The position numbers and the translations under genes are program-made. This document shows, piece by piece, positions 50,484 through 58,659 of a DNA stretch of 63,566 nt. Position 1 is the first letter of the stretch, and the number at the start of each line of letters is the position of its first letter. The notes under the pieces are model-generated. The model did not search any database. It had not been told where the DNA came from and saw only the letters and a program-made list of their open reading frames with translations. Source of the DNA: an uncultured Desulfovibrio sp. (GTDB lineage Bacteria > Desulfobacterota > Desulfovibrionia > Desulfovibrionales > Desulfovibrionaceae); the NCBI GenBank assembly GCA_934546745.1, contig CAKTDV010000018.1, positions 1 through 63,566 on the forward strand, in the 5' to 3' direction.

Positions 50484-53400
50484 ATGGCGTCCAACTTTGC
50501 GTTTCTGCACGAAAAATTCCCGGAGCTGGCGGAACTCGGCATGCTGGCCGAACGCTATCTGCGTTCAGACCCGCAGTCCTGTCTGATGAAGGCGGGGTTA
50601 CTGTGCGAAGGCATGATCCGTGTTATGTCCGCCTTGGACGACATCACCTTTCCCGATCGCTGCGATGCGGTGGAGCGTATTGACATTCTCCAGCGGCGCG
50701 AAGTGCTTCCGGCGGATGTGGCCGCCGCCTTCCACCTGATGCGCAAGGTCCGTAACAGGGCCGCCCATGAAGGATTGAAAATTTCGGAAGCAAAGACGCG
50801 GGCTTTTTTACAAATCACGCATAGCCTGTGCGGATGGTTTTTTCAGACCTATGGTGATGCATCCTATCGGCAACAGGACTTTGTCGCTCCTTCGGATGTC
50901 GAAATGGCAGGGCCGTCTCCATCCGAAGCGAAAAGAAAAGCTGGACAGGAAAACGCCCTGGCGGATCAGGCCGTTTCCCGCGCCGCGCAGGCATCTGCCG
51001 TGCCGGAAGACATCCGCCGCAAACGTGCCGCGGTTGCCGCGGGCAGGCGCCATGTGTCTGAGGCTGAGACCCGGTATCTCATTGACGAACAACTCAGAAA
51101 AGTGGGCTGGGAAGCGGATTCCGAAACCCTGCGTCATTCTCTCGGCATACGGCCGCAAGCCGGACGGAATCTGGCCATAGCCGAATGGCCCACGGATTCC
51201 TCTGTGGGGAACAGGGGCTTTGCCGACTACGCCCTGTTTGCGGGCACGCGGCTGGTGGGCCTCATTGAGGCCAAGGCCGCGCATAGAGATATTCCCGCCG
51301 TACTCGACCATCAGTGCAAGGACTACGCCCGCCATATCCGCAAGGAACATCTGGATCTCACCTTGGGCGAATGGCGCGGCTTCCGCGTGCCCTTTCTCTT
51401 TGCCGCCAACGGCAGCCCCTATATCCGGCAATACGAGGAAAAATCCGGCATCTGGTTTCAGGATGTGCGCAATGCTTCCAACGCGCCGCAGGCCCTGCGC
51501 GGCTGGATGAGTCCCACAGGGCTGGAAGAGCTTCTGGAGCGCGATATTGCCCGGGGCAACCAGCACCTTGAAGCCATGTCCGCCGACTTCCTTACCGATA
51601 AAAACGGCCTCAATTTGCGTGAATACCAGCTCCGTGCCGTAGCGGCTGCCGAGCGGGCCGTGAAGAACGGTGCGCAAACGGTTCTGCTGGCTATGGCAAC
51701 GGGGACGGGCAAAACCCGGACAGTGCTGGGCATGATGTACCGCTTTTTGAAAAGCGAACGCTTCCGCCGTATCCTGTTCCTAGTGGATCGTAATGCCCTG
51801 GGCACACAGGCGCTTGACGTATTCAAGGATGTGAGGCTGGAAGAACTGCATCCCCTGGACGAAATTTACGCCATCAACGGGTTGACAGATACGGGAATCG
51901 ACAGGGAAACCCGTGTCCACGTCGCCACTGTGCAGAGTATGGTCAAACGCATTTTGTACAGCGAAGGCAGCGAGTCCATGCCCTCGGTCACCGACTATGA
52001 TCTGATTATTGTGGATGAAGCCCACCGGGGCTATATCCTTGACCGGGAAATGACTGACGGCGAGCGGTTGTACCGCGACCAGCGCGACTACCAGAGCAAA
52101 TACCGCGAAGTCATCGAGTATTTTCAGGCGGTCAAAATAGCACTGACGGCCACGCCCGCGCTCCAGACCACGCAGATTTTCGGCTCGCCCGTGTTCAGCT
52201 ACTCCTACCGGGAAGCGGTCATTGACGGATTTCTGGTGGACCATGACGCGCCGCACCAGCTCAGCACTGTTCTCAGTGAACAGGGTATTCACTACAAGCC
52301 CGGCGATACTGTGGCCCTCTATAATCCTGTCACCGGCGAAGTCACCAACAGTGAGCAACTGGAAGACGAGCTTGATTTTGATGTGGACAACTTTAACAAA
52401 ACCGTGATCAATGAAAACTTCAATCGCGAGATTCTGCGGGAAATAGCCAAAGACATTGATCCTGAGGATACTTCCTCCGGAAAAACCCTCATTTATGCGG
52501 TGAATGACCATCATGCGGACATGATTGTCCGCATCCTCAAGAATATCTACGCCGAGGAACTGGTGGATACGGATGCTGTCATGAAAATCACCGGCAGCAT
52601 CGGTAACCGCAAGAACATTGATGCGGCCATACGCCGTTTCAAGAATGAAAGCCTCCCGAGCATTGTGGTGACGGTGGAGCTGCTCACCACCGGCATTGAC
52701 GTGCCCGAAATCACCCGCCTTGTCTTCCTGCGCCGGGTAAAATCCCGCATTCTGTTTGAACAGATGCTGGGCCGCGCCACAAGGCTCTGCCCGGACATCG
52801 GGAAAAACCATTTTGAAGTATATGATGCCGTGGGCCTGTACACTGCCCTTGAGCCGCTGACCACCATGAAACCGGTGCTCAGCAATCCGGCGGCCACCTT
52901 CTCCCAACTTCTGGACGGGCTGGAGGCAATGGAGGAGCCTGCGCACATCCTGAACCAGATCAACCAGATTGTTGCCAAACTGCAACGCCGCAAACGTTCC
53001 ATGACGGAGGAACTCAGGCGGCACTTTGCCGATATGGCCGGCGGCAGTCCCGATACCTTTATCGAACGTGTGCAGGATTTGAGCCCGCGTGAGGCAAAGG
53101 CGCTCCTGTTGTCCAAACGTGACCTGTTTGAGCTTATCCAGAGTGGAGGCCATGAAGGCCGCCGCGCCATCGTTCTTTCCGATACGCCGGATGCGCTCAC
53201 CAGCCATACGCGGGGGTACGGCAAGGATAATCTTCGCCCCGGCGACTATCTGGAATCCTTTGCCCGCTTTGTACGGGAGCGGCGCAACGAGATAGCGGCC
53301 CTGAACATCATCTGCACACGTCCGGCTGACCTCAGCCGCGCAAGCCTCAAGAGTCTGCGTCTGGCTCTGGGACGGGAGGGCTTTACCGTCCGCCAGCTCA

Positions 53401-53753
53401 ATTCCGCCCTTTCCCAGATGAGCAATCAGGATATTGCCGCCGACATCATCAGTCTCATTCGGCGCTATGGCATCAATGCCGAACTTCTGGGACACGAGGA
53501 GCGTATCCGTCGCGCCGTATCCCGGCTGAAGCGGGCGCACAGCTTTTCCAGAGCCGAAGAGAAATGGATCGACCGCATGGAAAAATATCTGCTCAATGAA
53601 TCCGTGCTTTCGGTGCGCACCTTTGACGAAAGCGTCATATTCCGGGACAAGGGCGGTTTTGCCGCGTTGAACAAGCTTTTCCGCAACCAGCTGGAAAGCC
53701 TCGTGACCGAATTGAACACCTATCTGTATGACGACGGGGGCCTTGCCGCATGA
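50484..53753 (+). CDS. hsdR: Type I restriction enzyme R subunit
   Basis: HsdR translocates and cuts unmodified DNA in the HsdR2M2S2 complex. The 1089-residue protein has an N-terminal DUF4145-like domain (1-120; RKVRNRAAHEGL), the HsdR_N nuclease region (about 195-310; FADYALFAGTRLVGLIEAKA has the D-(Q/E)xK residues), Walker A MATGTGKTRT, DEAH in IIVDEAHRGY, LTATPALQT, and motif VI-like QMLGRATRLC. It belongs to the EcoEI-like group. ATG 50484 follows GGGGAGAG. It overlaps hsdM by 4 bp. No defects seen. Confidence 0.95.
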   Translation: MASNFAFLHEKFPELAELGMLAERYLRSDPQSCLMKAGLLCEGMIRVMSALDDITFPDRCDAVERIDILQRREVLPADVAAAFHLMRKVRNRAAHEGLKISEAKTRAFLQITHSLCGWFFQTYGDASYRQQDFVAPSDVEMAGPSPSEAKRKAGQENALADQAVSRAAQASAVPEDIRRKRAAVAAGRRHVSEAETRYLIDEQLRKVGWEADSETLRHSLGIRPQAGRNLAIAEWPTDSSVGNRGFADYALFAGTRLVGLIEAKAAHRDIPAVLDHQCKDYARHIRKEHLDLTLGEWRGFRVPFLFAANGSPYIRQYEEKSGIWFQDVRNASNAPQALRGWMSPTGLEELLERDIARGNQHLEAMSADFLTDKNGLNLREYQLRAVAAAERAVKNGAQTVLLAMATGTGKTRTVLGMMYRFLKSERFRRILFLVDRNALGTQALDVFKDVRLEELHPLDEIYAINGLTDTGIDRETRVHVATVQSMVKRILYSEGSESMPSVTDYDLIIVDEAHRGYILDREMTDGERLYRDQRDYQSKYREVIEYFQAVKIALTATPALQTTQIFGSPVFSYSYREAVIDGFLVDHDAPHQLSTVLSEQGIHYKPGDTVALYNPVTGEVTNSEQLEDELDFDVDNFNKTVINENFNREILREIAKDIDPEDTSSGKTLIYAVNDHHADMIVRILKNIYAEELVDTDAVMKITGSIGNRKNIDAAIRRFKNESLPSIVVTVELLTTGIDVPEITRLVFLRRVKSRILFEQMLGRATRLCPDIGKNHFEVYDAVGLYTALEPLTTMKPVLSNPAATFSQLLDGLEAMEEPAHILNQINQIVAKLQRRKRSMTEELRRHFADMAGGSPDTFIERVQDLSPREAKALLLSKRDLFELIQSGGHEGRRAIVLSDTPDALTSHTRGYGKDNLRPGDYLESFARFVRERRNEIAALNIICTRPADLSRASLKSLRLALGREGFTVRQLNSALSQMSNQDIAADIISLIRRYGINAELLGHEERIRRAVSRLKRAHSFSRAEEKWIDRMEKYLLNESVLSVRTFDESVIFRDKGGFAALNKLFRNQLESLVTELNTYLYDDGGLAA

Positions 53754-55168
53754 CCACACAGGAAATTGTCGCCAAGCTCTGGAATCTCTGCAATGTCCTG
53801 CGGGATGACGGCATCACCTACCATCAGTATGTGACCGAACTGACCTATATCCTGTTCCTGAAAATGGCCAAGGAAACCGGCACGGAATCCGCCATTCCCG
53901 AAGCCTGTCGCTGGGACGTGCTGGCCGCCAAAAGCGGTATTGAACTGAAACACGTTTACAAACAGCTACTGGCCGAGTTGAGCGAGAACGGCACGGGCCG
54001 GGTGCGGGAGATTTATCAGGGCGCGGTATCCAACATCGACGAACCAAAGAATCTGGAAAAAATTATTTCCAGCATCAATGCTCTGGACTGGTATTCCGCG
54101 CAGGAAGAGGGGCTGGGCAATCTGTATGAAGGTCTGCTGGAAAAAAACGCCAATGAAAAGAAATCCGGCGCGGGCCAGTACTTCACGCCGCGCGTGCTCA
54201 TCGATGTGATGGTTCGCCTTATGAAGCCCCGGGCCGGCGAGCTGTGCAACGATCCGGCCTGCGGCACCTTTGGTTTCATGATCGCCGCTGACCGGTATCT
54301 GAAGGAGTTGACCGACGATTATTTTGATCTGGATGAGGATCAGGCGGCCTTCCAGAAACAGAAAGCCTTTACAGGCTGCGAGCTGGTACACGATACCCAC
54401 CGCCTGGCCCTGATGAACGCCATGCTGCACGGCATGGAAGGGGAAATTCTGCTTGCCGATACCCTGTCCACGACAGGTAAAAATTTGAAAGGCTATGATC
54501 TGGTGCTGACCAATCCGCCCTTTGGCACCAGGAAGGGCGGCGAGCGGGCCACCCGTGACGATTTTGCCTTTGCCACCAGCAACAAGCAGTTGAATTTCCT
54601 GCAGCATATTTACCGCAGCCTCAATCGCGGCGGGCGGGCAGCCGTGGTTCTGCCGGACAACGTCCTTTTTGCCGATGGCGATGGCGCACGCATCCGCGCC
54701 GACCTCATGGACAAATGCGACCTGCATACGGTGTTGCGCCTGCCCACGGGCATTTTCTACGCTCAGGGCGTCAAAACCAACGTGCTGTTTTTTGCGCGCG
54801 GCCAGAGCGACAAGGGCAATACCAAAGAGGTATGGTTTTACGACCTGCGTACCAACATGCCCTCATTCGGCAAAACCACTCCGCTCAAGAAAGAGCATTT
54901 CGTGGATTTTGAGGCCGCCTATGAGGCCAAAGACCGCCACACCGTGCGGGATGAACGCTGGAGCGTCTTCACCCGCGAGGCGATACAGGCACGGGCGGAC
55001 AGCCTTGACTTTGGCCTGATCCGGGATGATTCTCTTTTGGATTATGATGACCTGCCCGACCCCATTGACAGCGGCGAGGAGTGTATCGCCCAGCTTGAAG
55101 AGGCTGTGGGCCTCATGAAAAGCGTGGTGCGGGAACTGCAAGGCCTGACCCGTGAGGAGGAGAACTGA
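53750..55168 (+). CDS. hsdM: Type I restriction-modification M subunit
   Basis: HsdM is the N6-adenine methyltransferase of the complex. The 472-residue protein has an N-terminal helical HsdM_N part (about 5-130; YVTELTYILFLKMAKE), GQYFTPRVLIDVMVRLM, motif I NDPACGTFGFMIAA, and motif IV VLTNPPFGTRKGG. Product length is normal. The start overlaps hsdR and the stop lies 1 nt before hsdS. Confidence 0.96.
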   Translation: MTTQEIVAKLWNLCNVLRDDGITYHQYVTELTYILFLKMAKETGTESAIPEACRWDVLAAKSGIELKHVYKQLLAELSENGTGRVREIYQGAVSNIDEPKNLEKIISSINALDWYSAQEEGLGNLYEGLLEKNANEKKSGAGQYFTPRVLIDVMVRLMKPRAGELCNDPACGTFGFMIAADRYLKELTDDYFDLDEDQAAFQKQKAFTGCELVHDTHRLALMNAMLHGMEGEILLADTLSTTGKNLKGYDLVLTNPPFGTRKGGERATRDDFAFATSNKQLNFLQHIYRSLNRGGRAAVVLPDNVLFADGDGARIRADLMDKCDLHTVLRLPTGIFYAQGVKTNVLFFARGQSDKGNTKEVWFYDLRTNMPSFGKTTPLKKEHFVDFEAAYEAKDRHTVRDERWSVFTREAIQARADSLDFGLIRDDSLLDYDDLPDPIDSGEECIAQLEEAVGLMKSVVRELQGLTREEEN

Positions 55169-55169
55169 T

Positions 55170-55829
55170 ATGGCCCGTCCCCGCAAGAACGCCGCCAAGG
55201 CGAAAAATTCCCTGCTGAAGCCGGATGAAGTGGTCGAAATTCCCGTGGAGGAACAGCCCTATCCCTTGCCAGAAGGGTGGAAGTGGGTGAGGTTGGGGGA
55301 TGCGCTTCATCTACAAGCTGGTAAAAATATCAGTGCTCGCAACATACATTCAGAAAAAACGGACGAATTTCCTTACCCTTGCTTTGGAGGAAACGGAATC
55401 CGAGGCTACGTCAGCGAGTATAATCATGAAGGTAATTTTCCTCTCATCGGCAGGCAGGGTGCGCTTTGTGGCAATATCAAATTTGCATCAGGCAAATTTT
55501 ATGCCACGGAACATGCAGTTGCAGTCTCAGCTAAACTACCTCACGAAATAACTTGGGTTTCATATTGCCTCCGTAATATGAATCTCAACCAATACGCAAC
55601 AGCAACGGCACAACCAGGACTTGCAGTTTCAACGCTAAATCAATTGCCTTTTCCCTATCCTCCTCTCGACGAGCAACAGGAAATCGTCCGCATCCTTGAC
55701 AATCTCCTTGGCAAGGGACAACAGATCAAAGAATCTGCTGAAGAAGTGCTGAAACGCATCGATCTGATGAAAAAGGCCATTTTGGCTAAAGCGTTTCGTG
55801 GAGAGCTGACAAGGCACATCCATAACTGA
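55170..55829 (+). CDS. hsdS: Half-size type I specificity subunit
   Basis: HsdS sets the DNA target. This 219-residue protein is half the usual 400-470. It has PLPEGWKWVRLGDALHLQAGK at the start, a single target-recognition domain (about 45-165, more AT-rich than its flanks), and one conserved helical repeat with PPLDEQQEIVRILDNLL and KAILAKAFRGEL at the end. The end looks natural rather than truncated, so two copies could pair and read a symmetric target. A real loss of the second half is also possible. Confidence 0.88.
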   Translation: MARPRKNAAKAKNSLLKPDEVVEIPVEEQPYPLPEGWKWVRLGDALHLQAGKNISARNIHSEKTDEFPYPCFGGNGIRGYVSEYNHEGNFPLIGRQGALCGNIKFASGKFYATEHAVAVSAKLPHEITWVSYCLRNMNLNQYATATAQPGLAVSTLNQLPFPYPPLDEQQEIVRILDNLLGKGQQIKESAEEVLKRIDLMKKAILAKAFRGELTRHIHN

Positions 55830-55887
55830 AAACAACGCTAAACATGCCTGGAAAAATGGTCAAAAAGAAATAGAGAAGGTAACATCT

Positions 55888-56724
55888 ATGAATACTATTG
55901 TCATCACATCCATCAATCCAGGTGATCCTGATTACGCCTTTGAAGAATTTGTCGTACTGGAAAACAATTCATCAGAGAAAATTTATCTTGATGGTTGGAA
56001 GATTGTTTGGCAGGAATGGCCATCACAAAGAAAATTGCATGAATACACATTTAGTAATTGGAAATCGAAAAACAGCAGTTTCGATTATCAAGAAAAAATT
56101 TTCATAATCAGTGGTATTTATCGTGATAGATTTTATCGTAAAGGGGAATCAAAAATTTGCCCAAAAGCACATTGGCAACTTTTTACAGATACTTCAAAGC
56201 ATATTTGTTCCGTCCCCTTTATCAAAGTAACACTTTATGATGATAAAAATAGGGAAATTGATCATCTCTTCTCTCGCCAATTTAAAGATACAGTGCCATC
56301 ACAACCCGTTATTGTGATAGGCCACGGGGGAAATCCTGCCTGGAAAGAGTTGCGGGATCATCTGCGCGACCAGCAACGTTTTGAAGTTGAGGCATTTGAA
56401 ACTGCTCCGCGAGCCTCACAAACAATACCTGACGTGATTGCTGGCCTTGGCTCTGAAGCCAATATGGCCATTCTTGTCATGACAGGTGAAGATGAAATGG
56501 CGGATGGCAGCAGACATCCCCGTCTGAATGTCGTTCAGGAGCTTGGAAAATTTCAGGAAAGATTTGGGAATAATAAAACAATAATTCTTTCTGAGAAGGG
56601 AGTGACTCTTCCTTCTAACAATCTAGGGATAATATATATTTCTTTTGAAACTGGAAATATACGGGCTTGCTTTGGGGATATTATAGCTGTGATAAGAAGA
56701 GAGTTTAATTATAAATATGGATGA
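55888..56724 (+). CDS. LTD-TIR fusion, putative NAD-depleting defence effector
   Basis: The 278-residue protein has an N-terminal lamin-tail-like beta domain (about 1-127: ITSINPGDPDYAFEEFVVLE, LDGWKIVWQE, VTLYDDKNREIDHL) and a C-terminal TIR-like domain of the nucleotide-binding/CAP12 type (about 138-275: VIVIGHGGNPAWKELRDHL, ANMAILVMTGEDEM, RLNVVQELGKFQERFG). Glu218 in NVVQELG sits where the catalytic Glu of TIR NADases lies. No signal peptide. AGAAGG lies 8 nt before the ATG, 58 bp after hsdS. It is AT-rich relative to hsdR and hsdM and is probably a separate acquisition. I infer an abortive-infection role; the trigger is unknown. Confidence 0.72.
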   Translation: MNTIVITSINPGDPDYAFEEFVVLENNSSEKIYLDGWKIVWQEWPSQRKLHEYTFSNWKSKNSSFDYQEKIFIISGIYRDRFYRKGESKICPKAHWQLFTDTSKHICSVPFIKVTLYDDKNREIDHLFSRQFKDTVPSQPVIVIGHGGNPAWKELRDHLRDQQRFEVEAFETAPRASQTIPDVIAGLGSEANMAILVMTGEDEMADGSRHPRLNVVQELGKFQERFGNNKTIILSEKGVTLPSNNLGIIYISFETGNIRACFGDIIAVIRREFNYKYG

Positions 56725-56856
56725 TAATGGTCCGTAAATTTATATTGGGAGCCTGAAATAGACTCGAACTCCGGTAATAATTCCAGTTTGTTGGTACGGA
56801 CGTTGGTATGAAAAAAATTATTATTTTTTACTTCGATAGATACATTCATAATCTGT

Positions 56857-56872
56857 TCTCCCCTTCGCACCA
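56857..56872 (+). repeat. Right attachment-site repeat of the island
   Basis: TCTCCCCTTCGCACCA repeats the tRNA-Leu 3' end (47209-47225) except for one missing G. It lies 133 bp after the last island gene. At 56755-56781 (minus strand) there is another tRNA-like 3' end fragment (GAGTTCGAGTCTATTTCAG). Confidence 0.75.
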
Positions 56873-56960
56873 ACAAGAACGCATCAGGAGTCCATAACCG
56901 GCTGAAATCATAAACAATCCGGGCAGCGACGTGGAGGTGACGCGCCGCCGCAAGCGTAAC

Positions 56961-56990
56961 AAAAGCCCGTCCGCAGTGGACGGGCGTTTG
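56961..56990 (-). terminator. Terminator of guaBA
   Basis: GCCCGTCC (56965-56972) pairs with GGACGGGC (56978-56985); on the minus strand TTTTGTT follows. It lies 10-40 nt past the guaA stop. Confidence 0.85.
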
Positions 56991-56999
56991 GTGTGTTCT

Positions 57000-58544
57000 C
57001 TATTCCCATTCGATGGTGCTTGGCGGTTTGGAGGAAACATCGTACACCACGCGGTTGACGCCCTTGACCTCGTTGATGATGCGCCCGGACATGCGGGCCA
57101 CAAGATCGGGGGGCAGGCGGGACCAGTCGGCGGTCATGGCGTCCACGCTGTCCACGACGCGCAGGGCGATGACATGCTCATAGGTGCGGCCGTCGCCCAT
57201 GACGCCCACGGTCTTGAGGGGCAGCAGCACGGCAAAGCCCTGCCACACCTTGCGGTACCAGCCCGATTCCCGCAATTCCTCCTGCACGATGGCGTCGGCC
57301 TGGCGGAGAATATGCAGGCGCTCCTCCGTGATCTCGCCAAGAATGCGGATGGCAAGGCCGGGGCCGGGGAAGGGATGCCTCCACACGATGGATTCCGGCA
57401 TGCCCAGTTCGGCGGCCACCTTGCGCACCTCGTCCTTGAAGAGTTCGCGCAGCGGCTCGATGAGCCTCAGCTTCATGGTGTCGGGTAGGCCGCCCACGTT
57501 GTGATGGCTCTTGATGACGGCGCTGGGGCCCTTGTGGGAGACAGATTCGATGACGTCGGGATAGAGCGTGCCCTGCGCAAGGAAATCCACCGAGGGCAAC
57601 TTGTGGGATTCCTCCTCGAAAATGTCGATGAAGGTGTGCCCGATGATCTTGCGCTTCTTTTCCGGATCCTCCACGCCCTTGAGGAGATTGAGGAAGCGAT
57701 CCCGCGCCTGGACAACGGTCAGGTTGAGGTCGAAGTGCTCGCGCAGGTAGCCCGCCACCTGTTCGGCCTCGTTGAGGCGCAGCAGGCCGTTGTCCACAAA
57801 GATGCAGTGCAGGCGGTGGCCGATGGCCTTGTGCAGCAGCACGGCCACCACGGTGGAATCGATACCGCCGGAAAGGGCGCAGACCACATGCCTGTCGCCC
57901 ACGGTTTCCGCCGCTTCCCTGACGGCGCGTTCCACAAAGGAGGACATGGTCCAGTCCGGCACGATGCGGGCGACCCCGAAGAGGAAGTTGCGCAGCATCC
58001 TGTCGCCGTCCACACTGTGATGCACTTCGGGATGGAACTGCACGGCGTAGATGCGCCGCTGTTCGTCGGCCATGGCGGCGATGTCCAGCGTGGCGGTGCT
58101 GGCGGTGACAGCGAAGCCCGGCGGCGGGGCCGTCACCCTGTCGCCGTGGCTCATCCACACGCGGCTGGGGGCGGCGGGGTCAAGGCCCTCCCAGAGGGCG
58201 CAGGGCGCGCGCAGGGTCAGATCGGCGGGGCCGTATTCGCGTGTCCGGGACTGCGCCAGCGTGCCGCCGAGGCTTTGCGCCAGCAGCTGCATACCGTAGC
58301 AGATGCCAAGAACGGGCACGCCGAGATCGAGCAGCCCCTTGTCCAGAGCCGGGGCGTCCTCTTCGCCTACGCTGGCCGGGCCGCCAGAAAGGATGACGGC
58401 CGAGGGCCGCATGTCCCGGACGGCATCCGCCGTGACGTCGCAGGCGTGGATTTCGGAATAGACGCCCGCCTCACGCACACGCCGGGCGATGAGCTGCGTG
58501 ACCTGCGAACCGTAGTCAATGATGATGACCTTGCTGTGCGCCAT
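57000..58544 (-). CDS. guaA: GMP synthase (glutamine-hydrolysing)
   Basis: GuaA aminates XMP to GMP. The 514-residue protein has a class I amidotransferase half (VLGICYGMQLLA with the catalytic Cys; YAVQFHPEVHHS with His), an ATP pyrophosphatase loop (CALSGGIDSTVVA) and a C-terminal dimerisation domain ending in the signature KPPSTIEWE. All motifs are present. It is second in guaB-guaA on the minus strand, separated by 115 bp that carry a palindromic repeat. Confidence 0.98.
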   Translation of the reverse strand: MAHSKVIIIDYGSQVTQLIARRVREAGVYSEIHACDVTADAVRDMRPSAVILSGGPASVGEEDAPALDKGLLDLGVPVLGICYGMQLLAQSLGGTLAQSRTREYGPADLTLRAPCALWEGLDPAAPSRVWMSHGDRVTAPPPGFAVTASTATLDIAAMADEQRRIYAVQFHPEVHHSVDGDRMLRNFLFGVARIVPDWTMSSFVERAVREAAETVGDRHVVCALSGGIDSTVVAVLLHKAIGHRLHCIFVDNGLLRLNEAEQVAGYLREHFDLNLTVVQARDRFLNLLKGVEDPEKKRKIIGHTFIDIFEEESHKLPSVDFLAQGTLYPDVIESVSHKGPSAVIKSHHNVGGLPDTMKLRLIEPLRELFKDEVRKVAAELGMPESIVWRHPFPGPGLAIRILGEITEERLHILRQADAIVQEELRESGWYRKVWQGFAVLLPLKTVGVMGDGRTYEHVIALRVVDSVDAMTADWSRLPPDLVARMSGRIINEVKGVNRVVYDVSSKPPSTIEWE

Positions 58545-58564
58545 GATATGCGTTCCTTATGAAG

Positions 58565-58625
58565 AAGCGACGCCGCCCGCGCGGCGGAAAAAACGCGGTT
58601 TTTCCCCTGTCCGGGCGCGGGCTGC
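58565..58625 (+). repeat. Palindromic intergenic repeat, guaB-guaA gap
   Basis: GGAAAAAAC (58586-58594) and GTTTTTCCC (58598-58606) form a hairpin around GCG, with the same GC-rich tail (CCGGGCGCGGGC) as the copy at 38500-38560. It lies between guaB and guaA and would form a hairpin in their mRNA. Confidence 0.65.
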
Positions 58626-58659
58626 CGCGCTGGCGAAAAGGCGGTCGCGCCGCCCGCCG

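Larger units (their letters stand above)
47139..56872 (+). mobile_element. tRNA-Leu genomic island with restriction and TIR cargo
   Basis: The island begins in the 3' end of tRNA-Leu (TCTCCCCTTCGGCACCA, 47209-47225) and ends at a near-copy, TCTCCCCTTCGCACCA (56857-56872), one G shorter. Directly inside the tRNA end lies an integrase pseudogene of the P4 type, then an AlpA-like pseudogene, a small DNA-binding-protein pseudogene, and intact hsdR, hsdM, hsdS and an LTD-TIR gene. Parts (48.4-50.4 kb and 55.3-56.9 kb) are clearly more AT-rich than the chromosome around. It can no longer move by itself because the integrase is broken. Confidence 0.85.
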
